Shown here: one piece after another, positions 1 to 10,265 of the stretch
Layout of the letters: every line of letters starts with the position of its first letter
Position numbering within the stretch: position 1 is the first letter of the stretch
Source: Tanypteryx hageni
Taxonomy: Eukaryota > Arthropoda > Insecta > Odonata > Petaluridae
Reading direction: 5' to 3'
Length of the DNA stretch: 64,000 nt
NCBI GenBank assembly: GCA_028673005.1
Contig: CM054113.1
Location: 64,618,850-64,682,849 of the forward strand
Translations under genes and position numbers: made by a program
Notes under the pieces: model-generated
What the model saw: the letters and a program-made list of their open reading frames with translations, nothing else
Told to the model about the DNA's origin: nothing
The model's database searches: none

Positions 1-325
1 TGATATGCTTGCAGAATGCAAGCACCAACTACTAGTATATATATATATTATCATATATAGACGTTCCTTACAGAGGAGGATATAACATATAGGAGGATAC
101 TAATGTTTAGGCACTTCCAGAAATTATTGTATAAAATTCTTAGAATTGCAAAGTTTTGGGAGTGTTTTAATCTATTATTTTTACATAAGGGAAAAACAAA
201 AATCGCTGCAGAGGTGAAATCTTTAGAATTAAAAAAATATTTATAATGATAAAATATCTGTCTGAAAAATGAATGTTTTTTCAAGGTGAGATGATATGCT
301 TGCAGAATGCTAGCATCTTCTACTA

Positions 326-328
<3 letters not shown>
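1..328. repeat. Direct duplication of a ~37-bp motif (1-37 and 292-328)
   Basis: The block starting TGATATGCTTGCAGAATG at position 1 recurs at 292 with a few changes. In both places it runs into ACTAGT followed by a TA tract. The roughly 250 bases between hold no gene. The two blocks may be flanks of a duplicated TA-rich segment. Confidence 0.7.
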
Positions 329-389
<61 letters not shown>

Positions 390-415
390 ATATATATATA
401 TATTATATATATATA
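329..415. repeat. (TA)n microsatellite with TAATA interruptions
   Basis: An almost pure TA run abuts the left end of the mariner derivative at 416. Open frames here encode only Ile-Tyr repeats and are not genes. Confidence 0.97.
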
Positions 416-1335
416 CAGGGTGTCCCAGAAGTCCGGCCACATAGGACAACTTTGTTATTTTGCAGAATATCTAAAAATAATAAGAGATCAAAGTTGTTTG
501 CAATAGGCTATTTTTCGGGAGAAATATTGATTTTTTTCGTCTAGGACCTTCCGTTCGACCGCAATTCTCTTGGCTCATCAATGGTTAAGTGACTCTGTCC
601 CAGAAGTCCGGCCACATAGGACAACTTTGTTATTTAGCAGATCTAAAAATAATAAGAGATTAAAGTTGTTTGCAATAGGCTATTTTTCGGGAAAAATGTT
701 GATTTTTTTGTCTAAAGCCTTCCGTTCGATTGCTACTCTCTTGGCTCCTCAATGGTTAAGTGACTCGGCGAAAATTCCTACGTCCACATAAAGGAGCTAG
801 GAGCCGGCTATGTGAATAGGAGTTGCAACAAAAATGAATAAAAACTCCAAAAACTCATGCAGCAGTGTATATTGCACATTTACAATAAATTTTCAAATTG
901 GTATCCATGCTGGCGTACACTCATTCTGATTCGTTCCCTCAAGCTTCTCCGTACACGTAGCAATATTTGCGGAGTAATTTCTGCGCATGCTGCACAATGT
1001 TCTCCCGAAGTTCTTCAAGGCTTCTTATCCTGCTTAGACAACCAAAATCAACATTTCTCCCGAAAAATAGCCTATCGCAAACAATTTTGATCTCTTATTA
1101 TTTTTAGATATTCTGCAAAATAACAAAGTTGTCCTATGTGGCCAGACTTCTGGGACAGAGTCACTTAACCATTGATGAGCCAAGAGAATTGCGGTCGAAC
1201 AGAAGGTCCTAGACAAAAAAAATCAATATTTCTCCCGAAAAATAGCCTATTGCAAACAACTTTGATCTCTTATTATTTTTTAGATATTCTGCAAAATAAC
1301 AAAGTTGTCCTATGAGGCCGGACTTCTGGGACACC

Positions 1336-1338
<3 letters not shown>
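416..1338. mobile_element. Mariner-superfamily element with compound inverted ends, between TA tracts
   Basis: The left end reads CAGGGTGTCCCAGAAGTC and the right end is its reverse complement, ending ACACCCTG at 1338. Each arm is built of two tandem ~175-base subunits: 416-594 and 595-780 on the left, and about 1035-1190 and 1190-1338 inverted on the right. The centre (about 790-1035) keeps the 3' end of a transposase gene. Both ends face (TA)n DNA, which fits TA target preference. The structure is seen directly; the superfamily assignment rests on the TA context and the C-terminal protein remnant. Confidence 0.8.
880..1035 (-). pseudogene. Mariner-type transposase, C-terminal remnant
   Basis: The reverse strand encodes LEELRENIVQHAQ and then, after a frameshift, SLRERIRMSVRQHGYQFENL ending at a TAA (880-882). 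This pattern, with the LRERI block and a GYQFENLL-type terminus, is characteristic of the C-terminus of insect mariner-like transposases. The catalytic domain is absent, so this is the tail left after internal deletion. It is not functional. Confidence 0.75.

Positions 1339-1405
<67 letters not shown>
1339..1405. repeat. (TA)n microsatellite
   Basis: A TA run of about 30 units immediately follows the right end of the mariner derivative. Confidence 0.97.
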
Positions 1406-1410
<5 letters not shown>

Positions 1411-1595
1411 TAAGGAAAAGAAAAGGTAGTGATGAGGGTGGCAACAAGGTGTTGAGGGAAGCCCAGCGGACACTTAACAAGTTGAGAACCAAGCTGGCAG
1501 GCTACTGGGGGCGTCGAAGAGACACGTAAAACACACGAATACAAAAAACCACGCAAACTTATCGGGCCTATGCCCTTCTTCAGCGAAAGAGTATC

Positions 1596-1679
<84 letters not shown>
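1596..1679. repeat. (TG)n-(TA)n compound microsatellite
   Basis: A short TGTGTG run passes into more than 30 TA units. The preceding 190 bases (1406-1595) are unique, with no recognisable gene. Confidence 0.97.
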
Positions 1680-1680
<1 letters not shown>

Positions 1681-3060
1681 CCATTGCATGTCGCATTAAC
1701 ACGTGTACCGGATTTAGATTCCCGTAGTACACTTAGCTCATGGGCATTAAATTCAAAAAATGCCAGCAAAATCTTGTGGGCAGCTCAAATGTAATTTTCT
1801 TGGTTTAAAGGTATGATTTAATTAGTAAAAGATCAAATTAATGATTTAAATATACTTTTTACATTGTTGAAAGTGAATAGTAGAAATTTACCACCATGTA
1901 GAGCCAAAACGATTCAATTTTTGAAGAACTTATTTTTCAGGAATTATATAATATAAAAATGTAAATAAATAATCAGAGTATTGTAAAATAAACGTAAAAT
2001 GTATATATAATTTTATGTAAAAAGTAAATTTAAATCAGCGAATTGAAAGGCTGAAATCTGCCAGCCCTATATTTAAGTAGTAATTTTAAGCATTGATATT
2101 TGTTGAAAATCTCTCGGGAAAATAAACGTCGATTTAAAAAAAAATAAATGTCTAATTCTACCAAGTTGCAATTTGAAGCATCGATATTCGCAAAGAAACT
2201 CTCAGGAAAATAAACGTTGATTTTAATCATTGATTTTCAAAATAAATAAATGTTGAATCTTACCAAGCCTAGATATAACATAGCAGAAGTAGAAGAGTTG
2301 TTTTCTCATGAAAAATCGAAACTTGTTCTTATGATCAGGTTTTCCATTTTTTCTTCTTCTGTGTTACATTTTTAATTTTGTAAGTTTGTTGATGACATTT
2401 TAACTGTGTAAGCATATAGAAATATCAAAAAAATTTAAATATGAAATAAAAAGAAGAGGGAAAAAAGTCAAGTTAAGTGAATAAAAACAAATTTGAAGAA
2501 AAATGTTTCCTTAAAATTACATGTTGCATTTGGGTAAGCATCAGTACCAAAATCGAACAATTTTTTCAATTAATGAACTTCGGGAGAAAATCGAATGGGT
2601 GGCAATCCTACTTTGGATAGATGAAATTTTTTTCTTGACCGAATGTGTGACATTGGATTTTCATATTTCCATTATGGCTGTTATTCCATGAAAGCCACGA
2701 TTGGTTCATTTGAAAATTTAAAGGATGGCTTGATTCTTAATTGCCTAATAAAGTTAGCAGCTAGTTTATGTCTCACACCTGCACCTCTACAAGACCAGAT
2801 TTAATTTTTCCAGCTATTAGTTACCATTACTAGACCAGGCGTCTACTCAAAAATTATTTTACAGTTTCAATAAGTCTCAATTCTGATGTTTCACGTGAAC
2901 CTTAATGCTTATAGAAGTGTTTTTGTTATAGCAGTGCATTAACAGATATTATTTCCAAATATTCTGGCTCAGATTGGGGGAAGTTCGTGGTTTTTCTGCG
3001 AGTAATAAAGTATGGAGTGGAAGCAATTAGAAAATTGCAAACATAAATGAACCGAGTGTC
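1680..3060. other. AT-rich spacer with one degenerate tandem duplication
   Basis: No gene is recognisable. At 2088-2275 an ~88-base unit containing CTCTCGGGAAAATAAACG occurs twice, the second time as CTCTCAGGAAAATAAACG. The rest may include the left part of the hAT element whose transposase follows, but I could not identify its terminal repeat. Confidence 0.5.
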
Positions 3061-3075
3061 TCAAATGCCTCTGTT

Positions 3076-4141
3076 GTGCTTTCAAGCAGCTCTGGTGAGG
3101 TTTCTTGTTGTGCAGTGTGTAATTTATTAACGAAAAGTTTTTCGTCGAACAATTTTAAGGCAAAGAGTGAAATTATCCAAACATGTAGGCCAAAACCTCG
3201 CCTAAATTTAAATATAAAAATTAAATCATGCTCAAGACATTTTAACGTAGATATTTATAACAGTGCCGAATGGTTGACTGGATGTGAGAGCAAAACCAAA
3301 TTATTTTGTTGGCCGTGCTTACTTTTTTTGAAGGAAAAAAATATTTGGACTAAACAGGATTCTCTGATTTAAATAATCTTCATAAAGTAATAAAGAGACA
3401 TTCGATAAGTAAAAAACATTTACAGTCAATTCTTCAAGAAAGAACATTTGGAAGAACTCGAATAGAACATGTTTTAGATAAACAATTGGAAATTACTCAT
3501 CGCCAGCATAACGAAGAAGTAAAGAAAAGTCGGGAAATGTGAAAAAGAGATATTGATATTGTTTGTTTTTTGGGAGAGCATGAACTTGGCTTTCGTGATC
3601 ATGACAAATCAAGTGACGTGGACTTGGTTGCTAAATACGACGAAACTTTGGGGAACCATTTGGAACATTCCACAGTGTTTCGCTTCACGTTCAGTGCAAT
3701 ACAGAATGATTTAATTTCTTGTGTTGCCCAAGTCGGACTAAAAAAATTAAACACGATGCGATCGACTCCCTCAAGAACAGTTATGGAAATTATTTTGACA
3801 TAGCTACTTTGCGTTCTGAACTTTTGGTTGTATATCAAAAAGAAGATATTGATAAAAACAGCGTTAGCGATTTATATTATTTCATTACAGAAAACTGTTT
3901 AGACAAAGCTTACTCTCAAGTAGAAAAATTATGTGAATTAGTATTGACGATACCTGCGACCAGTGTCTCAACTGAATGGAGTTTTTCAGCTCTCAAAAGT
4001 ATCAAAACATTCATGAGGAATTCCACAAATCAAGAAAGATTAAATTATCAATTCTATCAATCGAAAAAGCCCTCATCAAAGAACATTCTCAAAAACTCGT
4101 GTTCTATGATGAAGTTATTGCAAATTGATCAAAGAAGGTAA
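3076..4141 (+). pseudogene. hAT transposase (ZMYM1-like), internally deleted and frameshifted
   Basis: Three open blocks belong to one decayed hAT transposase. Block 3076-3372 has the TTF-type zinc-finger signature with CSRHFN, W and CWPCLLF. Block 3570-3803 starts just after GEHELGFRDHDKS-type sequence, matching the FRGHDES motif that follows the zinc finger in this family. Block 3719-4141 holds the C-terminal dimerisation region, with LTIPATSVSTEWSFSALKSI and a following MRNS..QERL helix. Intact family members have 600 or more residues; most of the RNase H-like catalytic domain is missing between blocks two and three, and frames change near 3373, 3540 and 3800. A hAT-like terminal motif, TGTAGCGCCGCTCTT, lies near 4215. 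The element is dead; the family call is from recognised motifs. Confidence 0.82.
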
Positions 4142-4199
4142 GAGGAATTCCTCTGCATTTCAAATAAGGTAAGATCTCAGGATTCGCCACCGCGTTTGT

Positions 4200-4235
4200 C
4201 CCTCACGATCGACTGTAGCGCCGCTCTTAAACAGG
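4200..4235. repeat. Possible right terminal inverted repeat of the hAT element
   Basis: TGTAGCGCCGCTCTT read in reverse gives AAGAGCGGCGCTACA, close to the CAGGGGCGGCGCTAG type hAT ends seen at 49463. No matching left end or target duplication was found, so this is tentative. Confidence 0.35.
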
Positions 4236-4654
4236 CCTTATAAAAGAGCAGGAGAATCGTGAACTATTTACGACTGACTGATGGTATTTTTAACAAACTT
4301 TCCGAGTAGATAGAAGATTGAAATTTAGTAGGAATATTTTATTCTTATAGTAAATGCTATTTAAGAAAAAAATCCTCAAGAATGACCCGGGTTTGACTCG
4401 ATGGTTTCTATTTTTCATAAGATAAAACGTAAAAATCGATTTCTGACTTACAGGCTTTTACTCTCTTGCAAATTAAAATTAAAAGTAATTTACGTATGAT
4501 CTTCGTACCTGGACATTTTTAAAGAAAAATAAATAACGTTTCTTATTCTTATCGTCACATTTTGCCTACGATACAAAATCGCTCAAGTTCTACGTTTAAA
4601 TCATATTTATTGGAAAATTTTAAGCTATCTAACGATATGAGAGAGGAAGAAATA

Positions 4655-4918
4655 AAGATGAGGAGAGATGGGGAGAGAGAGGGAGGGAGACAGGAGGGAA
4701 GGAGAGAGACATAAAAAGGGAGAGATAGATAGATAATGTTCTTTATTAGGGCGAGATTGAGACTAGGAAGTATATTATTCAGAGGAGAGAGAAAGATAGT
4801 GAGGAAGAGAGAGATAAAGGGAGAGAGACAAGAAGAAGGGAGAGGATGAGAGGGAGAGATAGGTAGATAATGGTCTTTATTAGGACGAGATTGAGACTAG
4901 GAAGTCTATTTTTTCAGA
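4655..4918. repeat. GA-rich tract with two LINE-type 3' tails (family E)
   Basis: Two copies of a ~60-base block, at about 4724-4785 and 4860-4918, share TAGATAATG-TCTTTATTAG and GAGATTGAGACTAGGAAG. Read on the minus strand they end AATAAAGAC followed by TATC repeats, as expected for 3' ends of non-LTR retrotransposons that terminate in a microsatellite. A third copy is at about 40870-40940. Class is inferred. Confidence 0.5.
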
Positions 4919-5230
4919 CAGGAGCGGCCCGAGGAATTTTGGCGCCCCGGGCGAGATAGCACTCCAACGTCCCCCTCGGTTAATGTTTGGTTAATGCTTG
5001 TTGAGATATTTACAAAGTACATGTTAATTTATTCATCACTCGGTAAAAGTTATTGATAAGGAAAAATGAAAAGGAATGCCATCAAGATTCTACCTTGTTC
5101 ATCGATATATATTGGTATCCATTATTTAGTCACTTGCAAGTAATGAATATATAAATGATCGGGATAGCGCCCCCAAAATCTTGGCGCCCCGGGCAGCTGC
5201 CCGGCTCGCCCGTAGCTCGGGCCGGCCCTG
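4919..5230. mobile_element. hAT-type MITE with 8-bp target duplication
   Basis: The left end is CAGGAGCGGCCCGAG and the reverse-complemented right end is CAGGGCCGGCCCGAG. The flanks are TTTTCAGA (4911-4918) and TTTCCAGA (5231-5238), 7 of 8 identical. A GCGCCCCGGGC motif is repeated just inside both ends. The 312-bp interior has no coding capacity, so this is a non-autonomous element. Confidence 0.85.
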
Positions 5231-6365
5231 TTTCCAGAGGAGAGGAGGATAGGGAGAAATAATGGGAAGGAGGAGGATGGGAGAGAGGAAAAGAGAAAAG
5301 GAGGAAGAATGGGAAATGCGTTAATTTTAATACTTAATCCACGCAAACCCGTCATATTTGATGGGCAATTACGCTATTACTAAATATAAAAGCCTACTCT
5401 TCTATTTTTGTCCTGACCTAGCAACGAAAACAAACAAAGCATAGAAACTTAGCTCATTTGCATAAATATTTTAGCGTATTAATTTATGTATTTCGTCATT
5501 CAGTAAAATAAAAGAGCAATTACAGAATTATTACTTTTATTTGTTCATTAGCATTTTAGTATTTAATTTAATCCACTGTTAAGTTTAAATTTGGTTAAAA
5601 CTATGTTGATTCACATTTATAAAAAATGTATTTATATAGTTAAAACAATGCTGATTTATATATATGCTTTCTTCGTTTTAGCTTTTATCAATTCTGTGCT
5701 TATCTTCTCTTGTGAAACGCAGCATGGACATGAAAGCAAATTCAACGTATTTACTCACCAGAATTCAGCAGTTATAATATAAATTTTCTTTCTTTTTGAA
5801 GGAATGTAGGATTTATTTCAGCAGTTATAATATAAATTTTCTTTCTTTTTGAAGGAATGTAGGATTTATTTAGGCTATTTGTTGTAGCAGGCTCAGACTT
5901 TCTCATTGCGCCGGTCTTTCAGTTCTGGAGACTAACATAAGTTGTAAGTTCACGCTACTCAGGCGCAAAAACGACATGCTTGGAAAGGTGTACTCCATGT
6001 TGGAGTACAGAGTTTCCAAATGCGTTCTTTGAGATTTCACAATGTTCTCAATATTTTTCGCTCAGAGGAGTATTTAACGAGAAGCTAGCGAGGTACGTTG
6101 TATAATACATGTAGGTATTCATGTTAAGTAGTCGTAATTATTGTCCGATTTTAACCAAAATTGTAATCGGTCGACCAATTTTACTAAAACTTCCCAATTC
6201 CAAATTTCATCAAAATACGTCCAGCGGTTCCCGAGTTTTAACATGCGGACGGCCGGACGGAAACGACCTCCCCACGTGCGTTTACTCTGTGCAAAGAACT
6301 CATAAAAACGAAAACAAATATTTCTGGAAAGAACTAATCCGCCTACTTTCCTTTCAATACAATTT
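5231..6365. other. AT-rich spacer with short repeats
   Basis: Contains GA-rich DNA, the start of family D, a tandem duplication at 5764-5871, and a block at about 6180-6260 with GGTTCCCGAGTTTTAACATG and a CGGACGGCCGGACGG tail. That tail is the kind that ends many insect dispersed repeats. No gene is supported. Confidence 0.45.
5764..5871. repeat. Perfect 53-bp tandem duplication
   Basis: The unit beginning TTCAGCAGTTATAATATAAA is repeated once with a period of 53 and no mismatch until the last base. The exactness points to a recent slippage or unequal-exchange event. Confidence 0.95.
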
Positions 6366-6367
6366 TA

Positions 6368-7507
6368 ATCGAGGGGTGTTCAATAAATAATTTTCGATGT
6401 CTTCGTAAATCGACACCATTTAATTCAATGAAATGAGAACTATATTAATAATTAGCGCCATCCTTCCTCTACGTCTTCTGATACCCGTCTTGGTGCTGCC
6501 AAATATTGCGCAAGCGCTGTGGCTGCGTAACCGGATAGCATGCACTGGCGAGCGTGCCTGCGACTGAGCAAGTCCGGACAGGATGGCGAACGTTCGTTTG
6601 TTGGAGACATGGACTAAAGAGAAGGTACGGGCTGTTGTCCGGTACGAGTGGGCACGAGGCTTGACAGTAATCGCTATTCACAGTAAGCTGGTGGAAGTCT
6701 ATGGAGAAGAGGTGATGTCCGAGCAAATGGTGCGGAGATGGTGTCGGCTCTTCAGCGAAGGGCGAACTAGTCGGGGCGAGTCTGCGTTACCGAAAGGATG
6801 GAAACGCCTTTCTGCATCGTATCGTGACATGTAATGAAAGCTGGGTGCACCATTTCACTCCTGAATCCAAGATCTCGTCAATGGAGTGGAAGCACACGAC
6901 ATCTCCCGCGAAAAAAAGTTTAAGGTGACACAATCTGCGGGAAAGGTCATGCTGTGTTTTGGGATGCCAAAGGCATTCTTCTCATGGAATTCACGGGAAG
7001 AGGAGAAACCGTTAATGCCGAGCACTATTGTGAGACCTTGGTTCGACTGAAATCTACCATCCATCGAAAGCGCCCAGGCCTCCTCACTAAAGGTGTCATT
7101 CTGCACAACGACAATGCCCGCCCGCACCCTGCCAGATTGACGCAGGCCTGAATTGAAGAATTTGGTTGGGAACGACTAGACCATCCCCCCTACAGCCCCG
7201 ATCTGGCCCCTAGTGACTTTTATTTGTTCCCGGTGTTGAAGAAGGAACTGGAAGGTCAGCGTTTCTCAAGCGATAATGAGGTTCAGGAGGTTATGCGTAA
7301 TTTCCTTTGTACTCTGGGCACGCGCTTCTTTGCAGGAGCTTTTGAGAAATCGGTGCACCGGTGGGACTAATGTCTAAATGTGAATGAGGAATATGTGGAT
7401 AAGTAGAGGAAGAATGGCGCTAATTATTTATGTAGCTCTCATTTCTTTGAATTTAATGGTATCGATTTACGAAGCCACCGAAACTTACTTATTGAACATC
7501 CCACGTA
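6368..7507 (+). mobile_element. Mariner element with ~100-bp inverted repeats
   Basis: Left arm 6370-6475 and right arm 7405-7505 are inverted copies, sharing TGTTCAATAA, CTTCGTAAATCGA and TAATTAGCGCCAT. TA dinucleotides flank at 6366-6367 and 7508-7509. The length of 1140 bp is close to a full mariner (about 1.3 kb), less an internal deletion in the transposase gene. Single-base differences between the arms show age. Confidence 0.88.
6583..7370 (+). pseudogene. Mariner transposase pseudogene
   Basis: The 5' part (6583-6834) encodes MANVRLLETWTKEKVRAVV and continues through the N-terminal helix-turn-helix region. It then jumps to the catalytic domain with loss of roughly 70 residues. The first catalytic motif reads VTCNESWVHHFTPESK, where the usual aspartate is asparagine. 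Frameshifts follow near 6912 and 6955. The second motif, VILHNDNARPH, is intact at about 7100, followed by a stop at 7150, and the third region, HPPYSPDLAPSDFYLFPVLK, is preserved at about 7180-7240. All three DDE blocks are therefore recognisable as mariner (DD34D type), but the gene is broken by substitution, deletion, frameshifts and a stop. Confidence 0.9.
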
Positions 7508-8339
7508 TATAACAAGTAGGGATGTACACAGGTTTCCCGTGGTACAGAAGTGCATTCGTCAAATTCGCCGTAGTATAATCGTATACTAATGCATTTGCTT
7601 TGAAAACAAAATTATTTTTCCTTATATTGTGGTACTCCTGTTTTTTGATCTTTTTCTAAACATATCTCGTTTTCCCATTCTATAGTCGCCCTACAAACGA
7701 ATTTTCTTTGAAATCCCTTCAGTCAATACCTTCCAAATTCATAGTTACAGAAAAATTCTAACCTTGATATTATGGTAGCCCTGTGTAGTCTACCTGGTTG
7801 AAATATATTTTGGTTATTTATTTATATGAAGACTAAATATACTATATTTGATTAAAATCCATTAGGCCAGTTCTCTAAAAATACGTGTTAAAAATATTAA
7901 TTACTTTTTATTTTGGTGGCCTTGCTCTTTAGCCCCTCTTTAAACATCTTAATTTCATTACGGTATGTTGTACAAATCTTATGTAAAATTTTTTATTGAA
8001 ATCCGTTCAGCATATTCCTTCCAAATCTTTAATTACTGAAAGAGTTTAATTTGTAATTGTGGCATCCCTGTTTGGCTGACTCGGTTTAAATATGCTACTA
8101 TAGTTTTGTATATAAGTGTATATTATAAGCAGTGGTGAGCTGTAGTGGGCTCGCTTGGGCTCGTAAGAGCCCATTGTAATGTTTTTAAATTTGCAAATCC
8201 ATTGTTAGTCCGTCAGTCGCAAATTTCATCTCCTAAACCGTTGGACGGATTTAAATTAAGTATGGGTGATCGTTATTAAAATTTATCGTCCAATTGTGAT
8301 TTTGAACCGAACCCGTCAATTAGTACTTCCACTTTACAT

Positions 8340-8660
8340 AATCTAATCTAAAATCTATAAAAAGCCTACTTCTGTCCCTTTGTGTCTCCCTCTGTCACGC
8401 TATACAAATGCGAATAACTCGATAAAGGAACGAGATACATTTTTGATATGTGGCAGAAATGTTCGATTCAAATATTGTAAGATGATGACGAAAAGAAATC
8501 TCGAAAAAGTCCTAGATTCACTCCAAAGTAGACATTTCCATTTCCCATATGATAACACGTAAAAATCGACTTTTCGACTTGCAGGCTTTTATTCTTTTTG
8601 AGATCTAAATTATAAAGAATTAACCTATGATCTTCGGATCTAGCCTATTTTATTCTGTTT
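8340..8660 (-). repeat. Repeat family D, copy 2 (fragment)
   Basis: AAAGCCTACTTCTGTCCC at 8360 and the ACACGTAAAAATCGACTTTT and CTATGATCTTCGGATC blocks match the other D copies. It lies within the hAT. The short open frame here is incidental. Confidence 0.6.
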
Positions 8661-9188
8661 ATCTTTTCCTGCTTGCAGTTCGAAGTTTTTCATGTTAAAT
8701 GTTTAATTCACATATTTTGGGAAATCTTGGCATTTTAACGGGATGTTGCCTTGCCAACCAATTACATTGTTAAACCTCGAAATCCTATTGCTAATTCAAT
8801 CCTTATGAGTGAAAGCGTGCTTTGAATGCGCTTACAATTAGTACGAGATAGAGAGAAGAAGAGAGACATTATTTTCATAGAAACCAATGTAAACAACATT
8901 CGTTGCGGTATTTACGATAAGGAATGCATTTGAATGTAGAACAATAATCATTCGCATATTAAAGTTTGGTACTTAGAATCATCGTAGGAGTTCGAGACTT
9001 AAAACAACGAACGCCTAAAAAAATGAGTATTTTCTTGCCATCAAAAGAAAGTCATAGTATATTTGTTCATTTTTATTTCACAAAAAACTTTCCCGTTGAA
9101 TTTCAAATGGCATCTCACTAGTTACTTTAATAAACTTATACTCGTATCTCGTTAAATGCCATCCGTAAAGCAACAATACAATACCACA

Positions 9189-9635
9189 CGTTTCTCTCCC
9201 TAGGTCTTATATGATCTGTAAGGTATAGATTATAAAATTTAATCGGATAGAAAATCACATTTACTACAATAAAGTCCGCGAGACCCCATAATTACGAGTT
9301 ATAGTTTCGGAGATAGAAATTGTAGAAAATCCCGCGCAAAACATCGCATATTTTGTTTAGACCTATTAAATTGTTTGGAAATGTCCAAGTTGTTTGTTAC
9401 ATCTCATAATGAGCAAATTCCATTTTATTACTGATATCATATATTTTGTTTACATCGATCGCGAAGACTTGCTCAGCAAACAACAATTGAAAATTCATAT
9501 ATTCCTCTCCCATGCTCTTTTATGATCTGTGAAGTATAGATTTAAAAAATATTTGGATAGAGAACAACATTTACTACAAGATAGTCACCGAGACCAGATA
9601 GTTACGACTTATAGTTTCGGGGATAAAAATTCGAG
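9189..9635. repeat. ~310-bp period duplication inside the hAT
   Basis: A ~130-base segment at 9189-9321, containing ATGATCTGTAAGGTATAGAT and ATTTACTACAA, recurs at 9499-9630 with about 80% identity by eye. No gene. Confidence 0.75.
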
Positions 9636-9736
9636 AATCGCCCAATCTTTCGATACATTTTTATAGGTATTTCCCATTAAGAACGCCTTTGAAATCTCTG
9701 TGTATTCCGCTTATGGAGTATACTTTTCCTTCTTGT

Positions 9737-10265
9737 TAGGCGCGTTTCGCTTTCAGAATAAGCGCCTATTAGCGTCGATTTGTCCGTCCATCCGTCCACA
9801 TGTTCGTTCTCGGCTTCTACCGAACAGATTTTTATGAAATTAGATATTAAGGACTAACATTCAAAGACAATACGAAAATCACATAAGCCAATCAGGGGTA
9901 CCACTTGGCAGGTGACAAAAATGAACTTTCCGTTATATCTCGTAAATTTTTTGTCAAACTAAAATAGTTTTTGAATGCACTTGTAGAACTAGTAACGTAG
10001 AGTATTTCACTTCCTCTATATTTCCGCTACTGTTTTAATTTCACCAAAAATTTACGAGATATAACGGATGGTTCATTTTTTGTCACCAGTAAAATGGTAC
10101 CCCTGGTTGGCTACGTGATTTATTTTTGTTATTTTCTTATCGTGTGACTCAGCTCTTAATATCAAATTTCATAAAAATCCGTTTGGTAGAAGCCGAGAAC
10201 GAACATGCGGACGGACGGACAAACCGACGCTAATAGGCGCTTATGCTGAAAGCGAAACGCGCCTA
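9737..10265. mobile_element. Foldback element, ~230-bp inverted arms
   Basis: The left arm starts TAGGCGCGTTTCGCTTTCAG; the right arm ends with its complement, CTGAAAGCGAAACGCGCCTA. Both continue through AGGCGCCTATTAGCGTCG-like and TCTCGGCTTCTACC blocks to a loop near 9966-10040. The termini are TA. With arms this long it would form a near-complete hairpin. Non-coding. Confidence 0.9.

Larger units (their letters stand above)
4340..5400 (-). repeat. Repeat family D, copy 1, with nested insertions
   Basis: Sequence at 4421-4610 and at 5343-5400 matches, in reverse orientation, the family D copy at 43707-44330. Shared features are the AAAAATCGATTT block, the GATCTTCG block and the start TAGCGTAATT-CCCGTCA. 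The middle is split by GA-rich DNA with LINE-like tails and by the hAT MITE at 4919-5230. Class unknown; no coding potential. Confidence 0.65.

Noticed and set aside
51..449. Open frames made of Ile-Tyr repeats here and at 326-544, 1273-1769 and 37925-38462
   Set aside because: They are translations of (TA)n microsatellites.
6583..7370. Mariner transposase as an active gene
   Set aside because: Catalytic D-to-N change, internal deletion, frameshifts and a stop.
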